A stretch of DNA of 64,000 nucleotides. Origin: JAVKFY01 sp040223615. Lineage in GTDB: Bacteria; Pseudomonadota; Alphaproteobacteria; GCA-2731375. The position numbers and the translations under genes were made by a program. The stretch spans positions 69,924 to 133,923 of the forward strand of contig JAVKFY010000051.1 of NCBI GenBank assembly GCA_040223615.1. The letters run 5' to 3'. Of the stretch, positions 8,530 through 17,196 are shown in pieces; the first letter of the stretch is position 1, and every line of letters begins with the position of its first letter. Below the pieces are notes generated by a model. That model ran no database searches and was not told the DNA's origin. It worked only from the letters and a program-made list of their open reading frames with translations.

Positions 8530-9837
8530 ATGAACGACAAGGCCGGAAGCAACCAGACCGCTACCCTCAACGACGGCACCAAGGAAGTTACCATGCCGCT
8601 GATATCCGGCACGATCGGGCCCAGCGTCATCGACATCCGCAGCCTGTACGCCAACAGCGGTCATTTCACTTATGACCCGGGCTTCACCGCGACGGCGAGC
8701 TGCGAGTCGAAGATCACTTACATCGACGGCGACGAGGGCATGCTGCTGCACCGCGGCTATTCGATCGACGAACTGGCCGAGCATTCCGACTTCATGGAAG
8801 TCTGCTACCTGCTGCTCTACGGCGACCTGCCGAGCCGGGACGACAAGGACAAGTTCGTCCACGACATCACCTACCACTCGATGGTCCACGAGCAGCTGGC
8901 GCAGTTCTTCCGCGGCTTCCGCCGTGACGCGCATCCGATGGCGATCATGTGCGGCGTGGTCGGCGCGCTGTCGGCCTTCTATCACGACAGCACCGACATC
9001 TCCGATCCGCGCCAGCGGATGATCGCCAGCTATCGGATGATCGCCAAGATTCCGACCATCGCGGCGATGGCGTTCAAATATTCGCTGGGCCAGCCGTTCA
9101 TCTATCCGCGCAACGAGCTGAGCTATGCGTCCAACTTCCTGCGCATGGCCTTCGGCGTGCCGGCGGAGGACTATGTCGACAATCCGGTCCTGTCCAAGGC
9201 GATGGATCGGATACTGATCCTGCACGCCGACCACGAGCAGAATGCCTCGACCTCGACCGTGCGACTGGCCGGATCGTCTGGCGCCAACCCGTTCGCCTGC
9301 ATCGCCGCCGGCATCGCCTGCCTGTGGGGCCCGGCGCACGGCGGCGCCAATGAGGCGGTGCTAAAGATGCTCGACGAGATCGGCTCGGTCGACAACGTCA
9401 GCGAGTTCATCAAGAAGGCCAAGGACAAGGACGATCCGTTCCGTCTGATGGGCTTCGGTCACCGCGTCTACAAGAACTATGACCCGCGCGCGCGGGTCAT
9501 GGCGCAGACCTGCCACGAGGTCCTCGACGACCTCGGGGTCAAGGACGAGCCGATGCTGAAGCTGGCGATGGAGCTGGAGAAGATCGCTCTGGATGATCCC
9601 TACTTCGTCGAAAAGAAGCTGTTCCCCAACGTGGACTTCTATTCGGGTATCATTCTCCGGGCGATGGGATTCCCGACCTCGATGTTCACGGTGATCTTCG
9701 CGCTGGCCCGCACGGTTGGCTGGGTGGCGCAGTGGAACGAGATGGTCGAGGATCCGAGCCAGAAGATCGGCCGGCCGCGCCAGCTTTACACCGGCGTGGC
9801 CCAGCGCAAGTACGTGCCGCTGCACATGCGGGGCTGA
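8530..9837 (+). CDS. gltA: Citrate synthase
   Basis: This type I citrate synthase of 435 residues condenses acetyl-CoA with oxaloacetate at the entry of the TCA cycle. The catalytic histidines are in LHADHEQNAS / GPAHGGANE and GFGHRVYKNYDPRAR, and an N-terminal beta-rich domain typical of the hexameric Gram-negative enzyme is present. The start at 8530 follows a purine-rich AGCGAGG. Placement between gltX and the lpx cluster is common in alphaproteobacteria; here the tandem DUF3137 genes are inserted beside it. It has its own promoter and a possible terminator. Confidence 0.97.
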   Translation: MNDKAGSNQTATLNDGTKEVTMPLISGTIGPSVIDIRSLYANSGHFTYDPGFTATASCESKITYIDGDEGMLLHRGYSIDELAEHSDFMEVCYLLLYGDLPSRDDKDKFVHDITYHSMVHEQLAQFFRGFRRDAHPMAIMCGVVGALSAFYHDSTDISDPRQRMIASYRMIAKIPTIAAMAFKYSLGQPFIYPRNELSYASNFLRMAFGVPAEDYVDNPVLSKAMDRILILHADHEQNASTSTVRLAGSSGANPFACIAAGIACLWGPAHGGANEAVLKMLDEIGSVDNVSEFIKKAKDKDDPFRLMGFGHRVYKNYDPRARVMAQTCHEVLDDLGVKDEPMLKLAMELEKIALDDPYFVEKKLFPNVDFYSGIILRAMGFPTSMFTVIFALARTVGWVAQWNEMVEDPSQKIGRPRQLYTGVAQRKYVPLHMRG

Positions 9838-9847
9838 ACACCACCAC

Positions 9848-9871
9848 CCCCGGGGCGCCAGGCGCCCGGGG
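9848..9871 (+). terminator. Possible gltA transcription terminator
   Basis: Eleven bases after the gltA stop lies a GC-rich inverted repeat. CCCC-(g)-GGGCGC pairs with GCGCCC-GGGG around a CAG loop, giving ten pairs with one bulged base. No T-run follows, so it may need Rho or may only protect the mRNA 3' end. Confidence 0.35.
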
Positions 9872-9893
9872 CAAATGACGGAATCGAGGCGCG

Positions 9894-10088
9894 ATGAAGG
9901 GACTAGCCAGAACCAGTCGCATCGAGAAGCCGGCGCCGTCGACGCTCCCGAACGTCGCCGTCGGCGGTCGGGTGCGCGTCATCGGCGGCCGCCCGGCGAA
10001 CGACAACCGCGTGTCGATGTATCGGCGCGCCTTCGCGCCGATGGTGTTCCTGGCCGGCCTTCTACTGCTGTTCCTGGCCCTCCTGTAG
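9894..10088 (+). CDS. Small single-pass membrane protein, unknown
   Basis: This 64-residue frame starts at an ATG preceded by GAGGCG. The N-terminal 45 residues are basic and Pro/Gly-rich, including GGRPANDNRVSMYRR. The last 18 residues are one strongly hydrophobic helix (FAPMVFLAGLLLLFLALL), so it is predicted to be tail-anchored with the basic part in the cytoplasm. Its 3' end overlaps the convergent lpxB stop by 27 nt. The basic region with a PANDNR-type motif is seen in many short alphaproteobacterial proteins, but no function is known. Confidence 0.55.
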   Translation: MKGLARTSRIEKPAPSTLPNVAVGGRVRVIGGRPANDNRVSMYRRAFAPMVFLAGLLLLFLALL

Positions 10089-11216
10089 CCGGCGCAGGAC
10101 TGCCGCCGCGGCCTGCGCCGACGGCGGCGGTCCCGGCGGCGCCAGCGCCGCTCCAATGTCCGCCAGCGCCGACCGCTGCTGCTCTCGCGCGCCGGCATCG
10201 TCCAGAAGGCGGGTGAGTGCGCCGGCCAGCGCCGTCGGCGACGCTTTCCATTGCAGGAACTCAGGCATCGCCTCGCGCCCGGCCAGGATGTTGGCCATCG
10301 CCGCGTGCGGCACCCGCAGCACGAACGCGCCGATCAGGGCGGTCAGCGGGTTGACCCGATAAGCCACCACGCTAGGCACCCCGGCCAGTGCCAGTTCCAG
10401 CGTCACCGTGCCTGACGCCGCCAGCGCCACATCGGCGGCGGCGAAGGCGCCCGCTTTCTGATCGGCACCGACGATGTGGTGCGGCACCGTCCAACCGGTC
10501 AGCATCTCGCGTATCCGGCCCTCGACCGCCGACGCGGCCGGCAATACCACGGTGACATCGCGCAATCGCCCGATGGTCTCGCGGAACAGCGGCAGCAGGC
10601 GCCCGACTTCACCCGCGCGGCTACCCGGCAGCAGCAACAGGATGCGCGCCTCGCCGGCGAGGCCGTGGCGCGCCCGGAACGCCGAACCGTCGCCCCGATC
10701 GATTCCGGACTCGGCAACCGGGTGCCCGACCCAGGCTGCGTCTAACCCCACCTTTACAAAGAGTTCCGGTTCAAACTTAAACAGACAAAGTAAGTAATCG
10801 ACGACGCGCGCGATGTGATGGACCCGGCCCGGCCGCCAGGCCCAGACCTGCGGCGCGACGTAGTGGATACGCGGAAAGCCCTGCCCGGCGACGCGCTCGG
10901 CCAGCCGCAGGCAGAAGCCCGGCGCGTCGATCGTGATCAGTGCATCCGGCCGTTCAGCGATGGCGAAGTCGACCGTCTGCAACAACCTGCGGCGCAGCGG
11001 CACGATCTTCGGCAGCACCTCCGCCAAACCCATCACCGCCAGCTCGGTCATCGGAAACAGGCTCTCGTGCCCGCGCGCGGCCATCAGTGGCCCGCCGACA
11101 CCGCTCAATCGCATCCGGTCGCCAGCCTGTTCCTGTAGCGCCGCGATCAGCGCCGCGCCCAGCGCATCGCCTGACGCCTCGCCGGCCACCACCATCAGGT
11201 GCCGGGGGACGGGCAC
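10062..11216 (-). CDS. lpxB: Lipid-A-disaccharide synthase
   Basis: This GT19 glycosyltransferase of 384 residues joins UDP-diacylglucosamine to lipid X to form the lipid A disaccharide at the inner face of the inner membrane. Family hallmarks are VVAGEASGD at the N-terminus, GVGGPLM, IDAPGFCLRLA, HYVAPQVWAWRPGR and the C-terminal ALAASGTVTLELAL sugar-nucleotide region. It is the last gene of the envelope block, 3 nt after lpxI, and converges on a small plus-strand gene. Length is typical. Confidence 0.97.
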   Translation of the reverse strand: MPVPRHLMVVAGEASGDALGAALIAALQEQAGDRMRLSGVGGPLMAARGHESLFPMTELAVMGLAEVLPKIVPLRRRLLQTVDFAIAERPDALITIDAPGFCLRLAERVAGQGFPRIHYVAPQVWAWRPGRVHHIARVVDYLLCLFKFEPELFVKVGLDAAWVGHPVAESGIDRGDGSAFRARHGLAGEARILLLLPGSRAGEVGRLLPLFRETIGRLRDVTVVLPAASAVEGRIREMLTGWTVPHHIVGADQKAGAFAAADVALAASGTVTLELALAGVPSVVAYRVNPLTALIGAFVLRVPHAAMANILAGREAMPEFLQWKASPTALAGALTRLLDDAGAREQQRSALADIGAALAPPGPPPSAQAAAAVLRRLQEGQEQQ

Positions 11217-11219
11217 CCG

Positions 11220-12041
11220 CTAAAGCTCCAGCCCGACCAGGAACAGGCTTGCGTCGTCGGCCGCCCGGACCAGTGCTTCGCGTTCCACCAGCAGGGTCGC
11301 GCCGGCCTCCACCGCGATGCCGTTGAGGCCGGCGGCGGCGGCGCCGGCGACGGTGCGCGGCCCGATGGTCGGCAAGTCGACACGGCGTTGCTGTTCCGGC
11401 TTGGTCAGTTTCACCAGCACGCCGCCAGGCGCCTCAATGCGCAGGCCGGCACAGCGCTCCAGCATCGCGTCGGTGCCTTCCGCCGCCTCGACCGCGACCA
11501 CGTGACCGTCGCGCACCACGCAGGCCTGGCCGATGTCGAGCGCGCCCAGCGCGCGCACCACCTCGATGCCCTTGGCGATATCCGCCTCGTCGGTCGCGCC
11601 GGGTCGTGCGGCGGCGAACGGGCCGGCCGGCGCCACATCCTGGTGCAGCACCGCGTCGACGCCGACGACGCGGAAGCCCTCGCGCTCGAAGAAGCCGACG
11701 ATGGTCTGGAAGATCGCGTCGTCGCCCTGCGTCGCCGCCTTGATCAGCCGCGGCAGCAATCGCAGGCCGGCAACGTCGACCGGATTCATGGCGCGGAAAT
11801 TCGGCCGCGCGATCTTGCCCGCCAGAACCAGTTCCTCGCACTCTGCGCTGCGCAGCGCCTTCAGAATCGCGCCGACCGCGACGCCTTCCAGCCAGACGTG
11901 CTCGGCGCCGTCGGTGGTCTCGCGATCGGTGTGCCCGTTCAGCGCCAGGACGAAATGCGGCCGTCCGGCGGCGCGGCAAGCGTCGACGAGTTGGCGCGGC
12001 AAGGCGCCGCTGCCCGCGACGATGCCGAGCTTAGGCGGCAC
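11220..12041 (-). CDS. lpxI: UDP-2,3-diacylglucosamine pyrophosphatase LpxI
   Basis: This 273-residue protein of the LpxI (DUF1009) family makes lipid X from UDP-2,3-diacylglucosamine, replacing LpxH in alphaproteobacteria. The N-terminus MPPKLGIVAGSGALPRQL and the C-terminal PTIGPRTVAGAAAAGLNGIAVEAG segment are diagnostic. It lies exactly where expected between lpxA and lpxB, overlapping the lpxA stop by 11 nt and followed 3 nt later by lpxB. Confidence 0.95.
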   Translation of the reverse strand: MPPKLGIVAGSGALPRQLVDACRAAGRPHFVLALNGHTDRETTDGAEHVWLEGVAVGAILKALRSAECEELVLAGKIARPNFRAMNPVDVAGLRLLPRLIKAATQGDDAIFQTIVGFFEREGFRVVGVDAVLHQDVAPAGPFAAARPGATDEADIAKGIEVVRALGALDIGQACVVRDGHVVAVEAAEGTDAMLERCAGLRIEAPGGVLVKLTKPEQQRRVDLPTIGPRTVAGAAAAGLNGIAVEAGATLLVEREALVRAADDASLFLVGLEL

Positions 12042-12831
12042 GCTCTGCTAGAGGCAGGCAAAGGGCACGCGACGAGTCTGCACGGATGAAGTCGACGATC
12101 TCGCCCACCTCCTCGTTGCCGTCGAACATCGCCGCCACGTCGGCCAGCCGCTCCTGCAGCGTGCCCTCCTGCGCGAACAGCATGCGGTAGGCGTGGCGCA
12201 GGTTGTGGATACGCTCGCGCGTGAAGTTGCGTCGCTTCAGGCCGACCAGGTTCAGCCCCATCAGCCGCGCCCGGTTGCCCAGCGCCGAGCCGTAGGGAAT
12301 GACATCGCTCTCGATGCCGGACATGCCGCCGATCATCGCGTACCGGCCGATGCGGCAGAACTGATGCACCGCGACCAGGCCGCCGACGATGGCGTGGTCC
12401 TGTACCTCCACGTGCCCGGCCAATACCACGTTGTTGGCCAGGATCACGTCGTCGCCGACCTGACAGTCGTGCGCCAGGTGCACACCGACCATGATCAAGC
12501 CGCCATTGCCGAGGCGGGTGACCATGCCACCGCCCTCGGTGCCGGGGTGCATGGTGACGTGCTCGCGGATCACGTTGTCGGCGCCGATCTCCAGTGTCGA
12601 AGCCTCGCCGCCGAACTTCTTGTCCTGCGGTTCGAGGCCGATGGCGGCGAAGGGGAAGATGCGCGTGCGCGGCCCGATCGTGGTGCGGCCGGCGACCACC
12701 ACATGGCTTTCCAGCACCACCCCGTCGCCCAGCTGTGTCTGCGCCCCGACCCGGCAGAACGGCCCGACCCGAACGCCCTCGCCCAGGACCGCACCGTCCT
12801 CGACCAGCGCCAGGGGGTGAATGTCGGCCAT
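12031..12831 (-). CDS. lpxA: Acyl-ACP:UDP-N-acetylglucosamine O-acyltransferase
   Basis: This 266-residue left-handed beta-helix acyltransferase catalyses the first lipid A step. Hexapeptide repeats run through most of the protein. The catalytic His lies in the HVTMHPGT / GVHLAHDCQVG region, and the C-terminal helical domain has LKRRNFTRERI. The true start is the ATG at 12831, which overlaps the fabZ TGA by one base (TGATG); the frame remains open upstream inside fabZ but without homology. The same TGATG coupling recurs elsewhere in this block. Confidence 0.97.
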   Translation of the reverse strand: MADIHPLALVEDGAVLGEGVRVGPFCRVGAQTQLGDGVVLESHVVVAGRTTIGPRTRIFPFAAIGLEPQDKKFGGEASTLEIGADNVIREHVTMHPGTEGGGMVTRLGNGGLIMVGVHLAHDCQVGDDVILANNVVLAGHVEVQDHAIVGGLVAVHQFCRIGRYAMIGGMSGIESDVIPYGSALGNRARLMGLNLVGLKRRNFTRERIHNLRHAYRMLFAQEGTLQERLADVAAMFDGNEEVGEIVDFIRADSSRALCLPLAERAA

Positions 12832-13301
12832 CAGGCGTTGTCGACGATCATCGCCGCGAAGCGCGCCTCGGCGACCAGGGCATCGTCGACCTTCACCTTG
12901 CCGGCGAAGCGCCACACTGGTCCGCGGCTGCGCTCCTTCTCGATATGGATTGCCATCACGTCGCCCGGCCGAACCGGCTTGCGGAACCGGCAATCGTCGA
13001 TCGACATGAAGTAGACATGCTTGCCGCGCGCCTCCGGGCCAAGCGTGGTGACCACCAGCACGGCCGCGGTCTGGGCCATCGCCTCCACGATCATCACGCC
13101 GGGCATGATCGGCGCGCCGGGGAAGTGGCCCTGGAACTGTGGCTCGTTGATGGTGACATTCTTGATCCCGACGGCGGACCGGTCGGCCTCGATCTCGGTG
13201 ACCTTGTCGACCAGCAGCATCGGGTAGCGATGCGGGATCATCGCCATGATCTCGCCGATGTCGGCGTTGCCGACCTCGCTCGGGGTGGGCGCGTCAGCCA
13301 C
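12831..13301 (-). CDS. fabZ: 3-hydroxyacyl-ACP dehydratase FabZ
   Basis: This 156-residue hotdog-fold dehydratase acts in the fatty-acid elongation cycle. HRYPMLLVDKV opens the fold, and the catalytic His and Glu are in QFQGHFPGAPIMPGVMIVEAMAQ. It sits between lpxD and lpxA, the usual place, where it shares the 3-hydroxyacyl-ACP pool with lipid A synthesis. It overlaps the lpxD stop by 8 nt and the lpxA start by 1 nt. Confidence 0.97.
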   Translation of the reverse strand: MADAPTPSEVGNADIGEIMAMIPHRYPMLLVDKVTEIEADRSAVGIKNVTINEPQFQGHFPGAPIMPGVMIVEAMAQTAAVLVVTTLGPEARGKHVYFMSIDDCRFRKPVRPGDVMAIHIEKERSRGPVWRFAGKVKVDDALVAEARFAAMIVDNA

Positions 13302-14331
13302 CGTCCTGTCCTCCCGCCTCCTTCTTCGCCGCCCGGCGTTGCGCCGCCAGGATGCGGAACAGTTCCTTGATTGGCATCGCCGGGATGCCGCCGACCCGGC
13401 CGCCGGCCGGCACGTCGCGCATCACGCCGCTCTTGGCCGCGATCTCGGCGCCATCGCCGATCTTCAGGTGTCCGGTCATCGCCGCCTGGCCGCCGACGAC
13501 GACGAAATCGCCGAGCTGCGTGCTGCCGGAAATGCCGACCTGGGCGACGATGATGCAACCCCGTCCAAGGCGGACGTTGTGCCCGATCTGAACCAGATTA
13601 TCAATCCAGCAGCCCGGCCCGATCACGGTGTCTTGCACCGAACCGCGGTCGATCGTTGTGTTGGCGCCGATGTCGCAGTCGTCGGCGATGACCACGGCGC
13701 CGACCTGCGGCACCTTGATGTGCCCGGCGGGATCTGGCGCGAAGCCGAATCCGTCCTGGCCGATACGGGCGCCGGGATGCACCGTGACCCGGGCGCCCAG
13801 CCGGCTGTGGCTGAGGCTGACATTGCCAGCGATGCGGCAGCCGGCGCCAAGTACCACGCCCGGTCCGATAACGGTGCCGGCGCCGATCACACAGTCCGGG
13901 CCGATCTCGGCACCGGCGCCGATCACCGCGTTTGGGCCGATCTCGCAGCTTGGATCGACGACCGCCGCGTCGTCGACGACGGCGCTAGCGTGTCGCCCCG
14001 GCACCGGGGCCGGCGCCGGATAGAACGCCTGAGCGATGCGGGCCAGCGACTGGTACGGCGCCGGCGACAGCAGCAGGGTCATGCCGTCGGGCGCACGCCG
14101 CGCCTGCTCCGGGCGCAGGATGCAGCTACCTGCCTTGCTGTCGGGAAGCTTGCGCAGATAGGCGGCATTGTCGACCCAGGTCAGGTCGTCGGCACCGGCC
14201 CGATCGAGCGGCGCCACGTCGTGAACCGGCCGTTCCGGATCGGCCCCCTCGCCCAGCTCGGCGCGGCCAATCTCGGCCAACCGGGCCAGCGTGAAGGGCC
14301 CCTCGCGGCGAAAGAAGCGCTGCTCGGCCAT
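13294..14331 (-). CDS. lpxD: UDP-3-O-acylglucosamine N-acyltransferase
   Basis: This 345-residue enzyme performs the third lipid A step. A short uridine-binding N-terminal domain (about 1-100) is followed by a long run of hexapeptide repeats such as IGPNAVIGAGAEIGPDCVIG, then a short C-terminal helix. The catalytic His region is DNLVQIGHNVRLG. It lies 2 nt after skp and overlaps fabZ by 8 nt. Length and architecture are normal. Confidence 0.97.
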   Translation of the reverse strand: MAEQRFFRREGPFTLARLAEIGRAELGEGADPERPVHDVAPLDRAGADDLTWVDNAAYLRKLPDSKAGSCILRPEQARRAPDGMTLLLSPAPYQSLARIAQAFYPAPAPVPGRHASAVVDDAAVVDPSCEIGPNAVIGAGAEIGPDCVIGAGTVIGPGVVLGAGCRIAGNVSLSHSRLGARVTVHPGARIGQDGFGFAPDPAGHIKVPQVGAVVIADDCDIGANTTIDRGSVQDTVIGPGCWIDNLVQIGHNVRLGRGCIIVAQVGISGSTQLGDFVVVGGQAAMTGHLKIGDGAEIAAKSGVMRDVPAGGRVGGIPAMPIKELFRILAAQRRAAKKEAGGQDGG

Positions 14332-14333
14332 CG

Positions 14334-14909
14334 CTAGCCCTTCGGGGCCGGCACCTTGACCGTCTTGATCCTGCGGTCGAGCTGCTCGATCACTTCCTCG
14401 GTGATGTTCAGCCGGGCAGACGCGAACATCACCTGCGAGCTGTCGATCACGATGTTGAATTTCTGCGCCTTGGTCATCGCGGTGACGATCGGCACCATCA
14501 CTTCCCGCAATTCGTCCATCGCCGTATTGAACGCGCCGTCAAGCGCGCGGGTGCGCACTTGCACCTTTTTCTGCACCTCGATCACCTTCTTCTCGAAGGC
14601 CCGCCGACGCTCGGCGAAGGCTTCCGCACTCAGCACCGTACGCTGCCGCTTCAGGTCGGCCTCCTCAGCACGTAGCTTGCCCTCTTCCGCCTTGATCTCG
14701 GTCTGGTACTGCTTGCGGTAGACTTCGATCTGGCGCCGGATATCTTTCGCCGCCGCCGCCTCGCGCAGCACGGTCTGGTAGTCCAGCACCGCGATCACCG
14801 CCGCCGGCAGGCCCGCCTCCTTGTTGTCCTGCGCCGAAGCCGGCGGCACCAGCAGCGCCGCGAACAACATCCCGCAGAGCCACATCCACGCGCGTTGTTG
14901 CCTGTGCAT
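14334..14909 (-). CDS. skp: OmpH/Skp family periplasmic chaperone
   Basis: This 191-residue exported protein has a signal peptide ending near PPASAQDN, followed by long charged alpha-helical stretches (about 60-130) with coiled-coil heptads, as in the tentacles of Skp. It ferries unfolded outer-membrane proteins to BamA. The ATG at 14909 overlaps the bamA TGA by one base (TGATG); a TTG just upstream in the same frame is less likely. bamA-skp-lpxD order is conserved among proteobacteria. Confidence 0.93.
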   Translation of the reverse strand: MHRQQRAWMWLCGMLFAALLVPPASAQDNKEAGLPAAVIAVLDYQTVLREAAAAKDIRRQIEVYRKQYQTEIKAEEGKLRAEEADLKRQRTVLSAEAFAERRRAFEKKVIEVQKKVQVRTRALDGAFNTAMDELREVMVPIVTAMTKAQKFNIVIDSSQVMFASARLNITEEVIEQLDRRIKTVKVPAPKG

Positions 14910-17167
14910 CAAAAGCGGGTCCCGAAACTGAAGCGAAAAAGTTCTTCCTGGTCGAAGTCTTCCTTCACGGCCGGTTTCGCCAGGTCGACCCTGATCGGAC
15001 CGAACGGCGAGTTCCAGGACAGGCCGACACCGCCGCTGAGCCGGATCAGATCGGAATCCAGCAGGTCCGGGCCGCTCACGTCCGGATCGGTCAGCGTGCC
15101 GGCCTCAAGGAAAACCCGGCCCTTGACGCCGAATTCGGAGGCAAAGCCGAGCGGGAAGCGCAGTTCCGTACCGACCACGTAGAACACGTTGCCGCCGATG
15201 GAGTCGTCCGTGGTGCGATCGCGCGGACCGACGCCGCCGCTCTCGAAGCCGCGGAAACTGTCCCCGCCGATGAAGAACCGGTCGTTGACCCGAACGTCGT
15301 CGTCGATGCCGATCACGTGGCCGGCGTTGAGGCTGACCGACGCGACGAAGTCTTCGGTGAGCGGATAGTAGTAGTCCCAGGCAGCGCTCGAGCGGACATG
15401 ACGGACATCGCCGCCGAAGCCGGCGAAATCCTGGCTGAAGCGCAAGATGATGCCGCTGTTCGGTTCGAACGGCTGATCGCGCCCGTCGAACACCAGGTCA
15501 TAGCCGATCGCCGAGGTCACGCTGGCGCCTTCTTCGCGGCGGATGAACGGCGACGTGGTGGAGTCGATGTCGGTGATCTTGTCCTCGCGCAGGGTATATC
15601 GCACGCCCTGCCGAAGCTGCTCGGTGATCTGGTAGTTGGTGCGCAGGCGGAAACCGAGATTCTCTTCGTTGAAGGAACTGCGCGACTGCAGGTCGCGGCG
15701 CACATTGAAGATATCGATGCCGGCGGCCACCGGCCGGTCCAGGAAGTACGGCTCGGTGAACGACAGGTCGACCTGGCGCCGACGCGACGACAGGGTCAGG
15801 CCGACACGCAGATCCTGGCCGCGGCCCAGCAGGTTGCGCTCGCGGATCGACACGTCGCCGATCAGCGCCTCCGACGTGGAAATGCCGGCGCCGAAGCTGA
15901 GCTCGCCGGTGGAGCGTTCCTGCACGTCGGCGTTGATCACCACGCGGTCGGGCTGCGTACCCTCTTGCTGCGTCACCTCGACCTTGTCGAAGAAGCCCAG
16001 TCCCTGGATCCGCTGGCGCGAGCGGCGCAGCTTGGCGGTGTTGAAGGCGTCGCCCTCGGCCAGCCGGAACTCGCGCCGGATCACCTTGTCCAGCGTGCGC
16101 ACGTTGCCGGTGATGTTGATGCGCTCGACGTAGACCCTTGGTCCCTCGGCGATCTCGTAGGTTACCGCGATGGTCCGGGTCTCGCGGTCGCGGTTGACCC
16201 GGGGCCGGACGTCGACGAAGGCATAGCCCAGCCGGCCGAGCTCGAAGGTGATCTCCTCGATGCTCTTCTCGATCGCCTCGGCATCGTAGGTTTCGCCCTC
16301 GAAGGTCTTGAGCTGCTCGCGGATCGCTTCGGGATCGAAGTCGCGCAGGCTGGTGGTCAGCTCGATCTTGCCGAACTTGTAGAGCTCGCCCTCCTCGACC
16401 GTGAAGGTGATGAAGAAGTCGGAGCGGTCGCGCGACAGCTCGGCGACGGCGGAGACCACGCGGAAGTCGGCATAGCCGCGGCGCAGGTAGTATTTGCGCA
16501 GCAGCTCGCGGTCCAGCGTCAGGCGATCGGGATCGTAGCTGTCGTCGCTGGTGAAGAAGCGGTACCAGCGCGACTCCTTGGTCGCCACCGCGCCGCGTAG
16601 GTCGCCATCGGAGAATTCGCGGTTGCCGATGAAGTCGATCCGCTCCACCCCGGTCAGGTCGCCCTCGTTGATCTCAAACGCCAGGTCGACACGATTCTGC
16701 GGCAGCTGGATCACCTTCGGCTCGACCGTGGCGGCGAACCGGCCGGAGCGGCGGTAGACCTGCACCAGCCGGTTGACGTCGGCCTGCACCCGGCTGCGGG
16801 TATAGACCACGCGCGGCCGCAACTGCACCTCGCTCTCTAGGACGTCGTCGGAGATCCGCCGATTCCCCTCGAAGGCGAGGCGGTTGATGATCGGGTTCTC
16901 CACCACCGAGACCACCACCGTATCGCCCTGCCGGCGGATCGACACGTCGGCGAACAGGCCGGTCGCGAACAGCGCCTTCAGCGCCCGGTCGACCCGTACC
17001 GGGTCATACGCCTCGCCGGCCGCGAACCCCATGTAGGAGCGCACCGTGTCGGCCTCGATACGCTGGTTGCCGGTCACTTCGATCGCACCGATCACGCCCT
17101 GCGCCGAGGCAGGGCGCCAGGGCGCCAGGGCGCCGATCAGCAGGACAACGAGGACGAGGACGCGCAA
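14909..17167 (-). CDS. bamA: Outer membrane protein assembly factor BamA (TTG start)
   Basis: This protein of about 752 residues inserts outer-membrane beta-barrels. It has a signal peptide (LLRVLVLVVLLIGAL, cleavage after ASA near residue 23), five POTRA domains to about residue 345, then a 16-strand barrel ending in the aromatic signal RFSFGTRF. No ATG or GTG exists at the signal peptide. The TTG at 17167, with GGAG 8 nt upstream, is the best start; a CTG at 17170 is the alternative. The open frame continuing upstream lies inside rseP and has no homology. It follows the rseP stop by 29 nt. Confidence 0.95.
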   Translation of the reverse strand: MRVLVLVVLLIGALAPWRPASAQGVIGAIEVTGNQRIEADTVRSYMGFAAGEAYDPVRVDRALKALFATGLFADVSIRRQGDTVVVSVVENPIINRLAFEGNRRISDDVLESEVQLRPRVVYTRSRVQADVNRLVQVYRRSGRFAATVEPKVIQLPQNRVDLAFEINEGDLTGVERIDFIGNREFSDGDLRGAVATKESRWYRFFTSDDSYDPDRLTLDRELLRKYYLRRGYADFRVVSAVAELSRDRSDFFITFTVEEGELYKFGKIELTTSLRDFDPEAIREQLKTFEGETYDAEAIEKSIEEITFELGRLGYAFVDVRPRVNRDRETRTIAVTYEIAEGPRVYVERINITGNVRTLDKVIRREFRLAEGDAFNTAKLRRSRQRIQGLGFFDKVEVTQQEGTQPDRVVINADVQERSTGELSFGAGISTSEALIGDVSIRERNLLGRGQDLRVGLTLSSRRRQVDLSFTEPYFLDRPVAAGIDIFNVRRDLQSRSSFNEENLGFRLRTNYQITEQLRQGVRYTLREDKITDIDSTTSPFIRREEGASVTSAIGYDLVFDGRDQPFEPNSGIILRFSQDFAGFGGDVRHVRSSAAWDYYYPLTEDFVASVSLNAGHVIGIDDDVRVNDRFFIGGDSFRGFESGGVGPRDRTTDDSIGGNVFYVVGTELRFPLGFASEFGVKGRVFLEAGTLTDPDVSGPDLLDSDLIRLSGGVGLSWNSPFGPIRVDLAKPAVKEDFDQEELFRFSFGTRF

Positions 17168-17196
17168 CAGGATAGCTCCGCTCGGGTCGGACCGGC

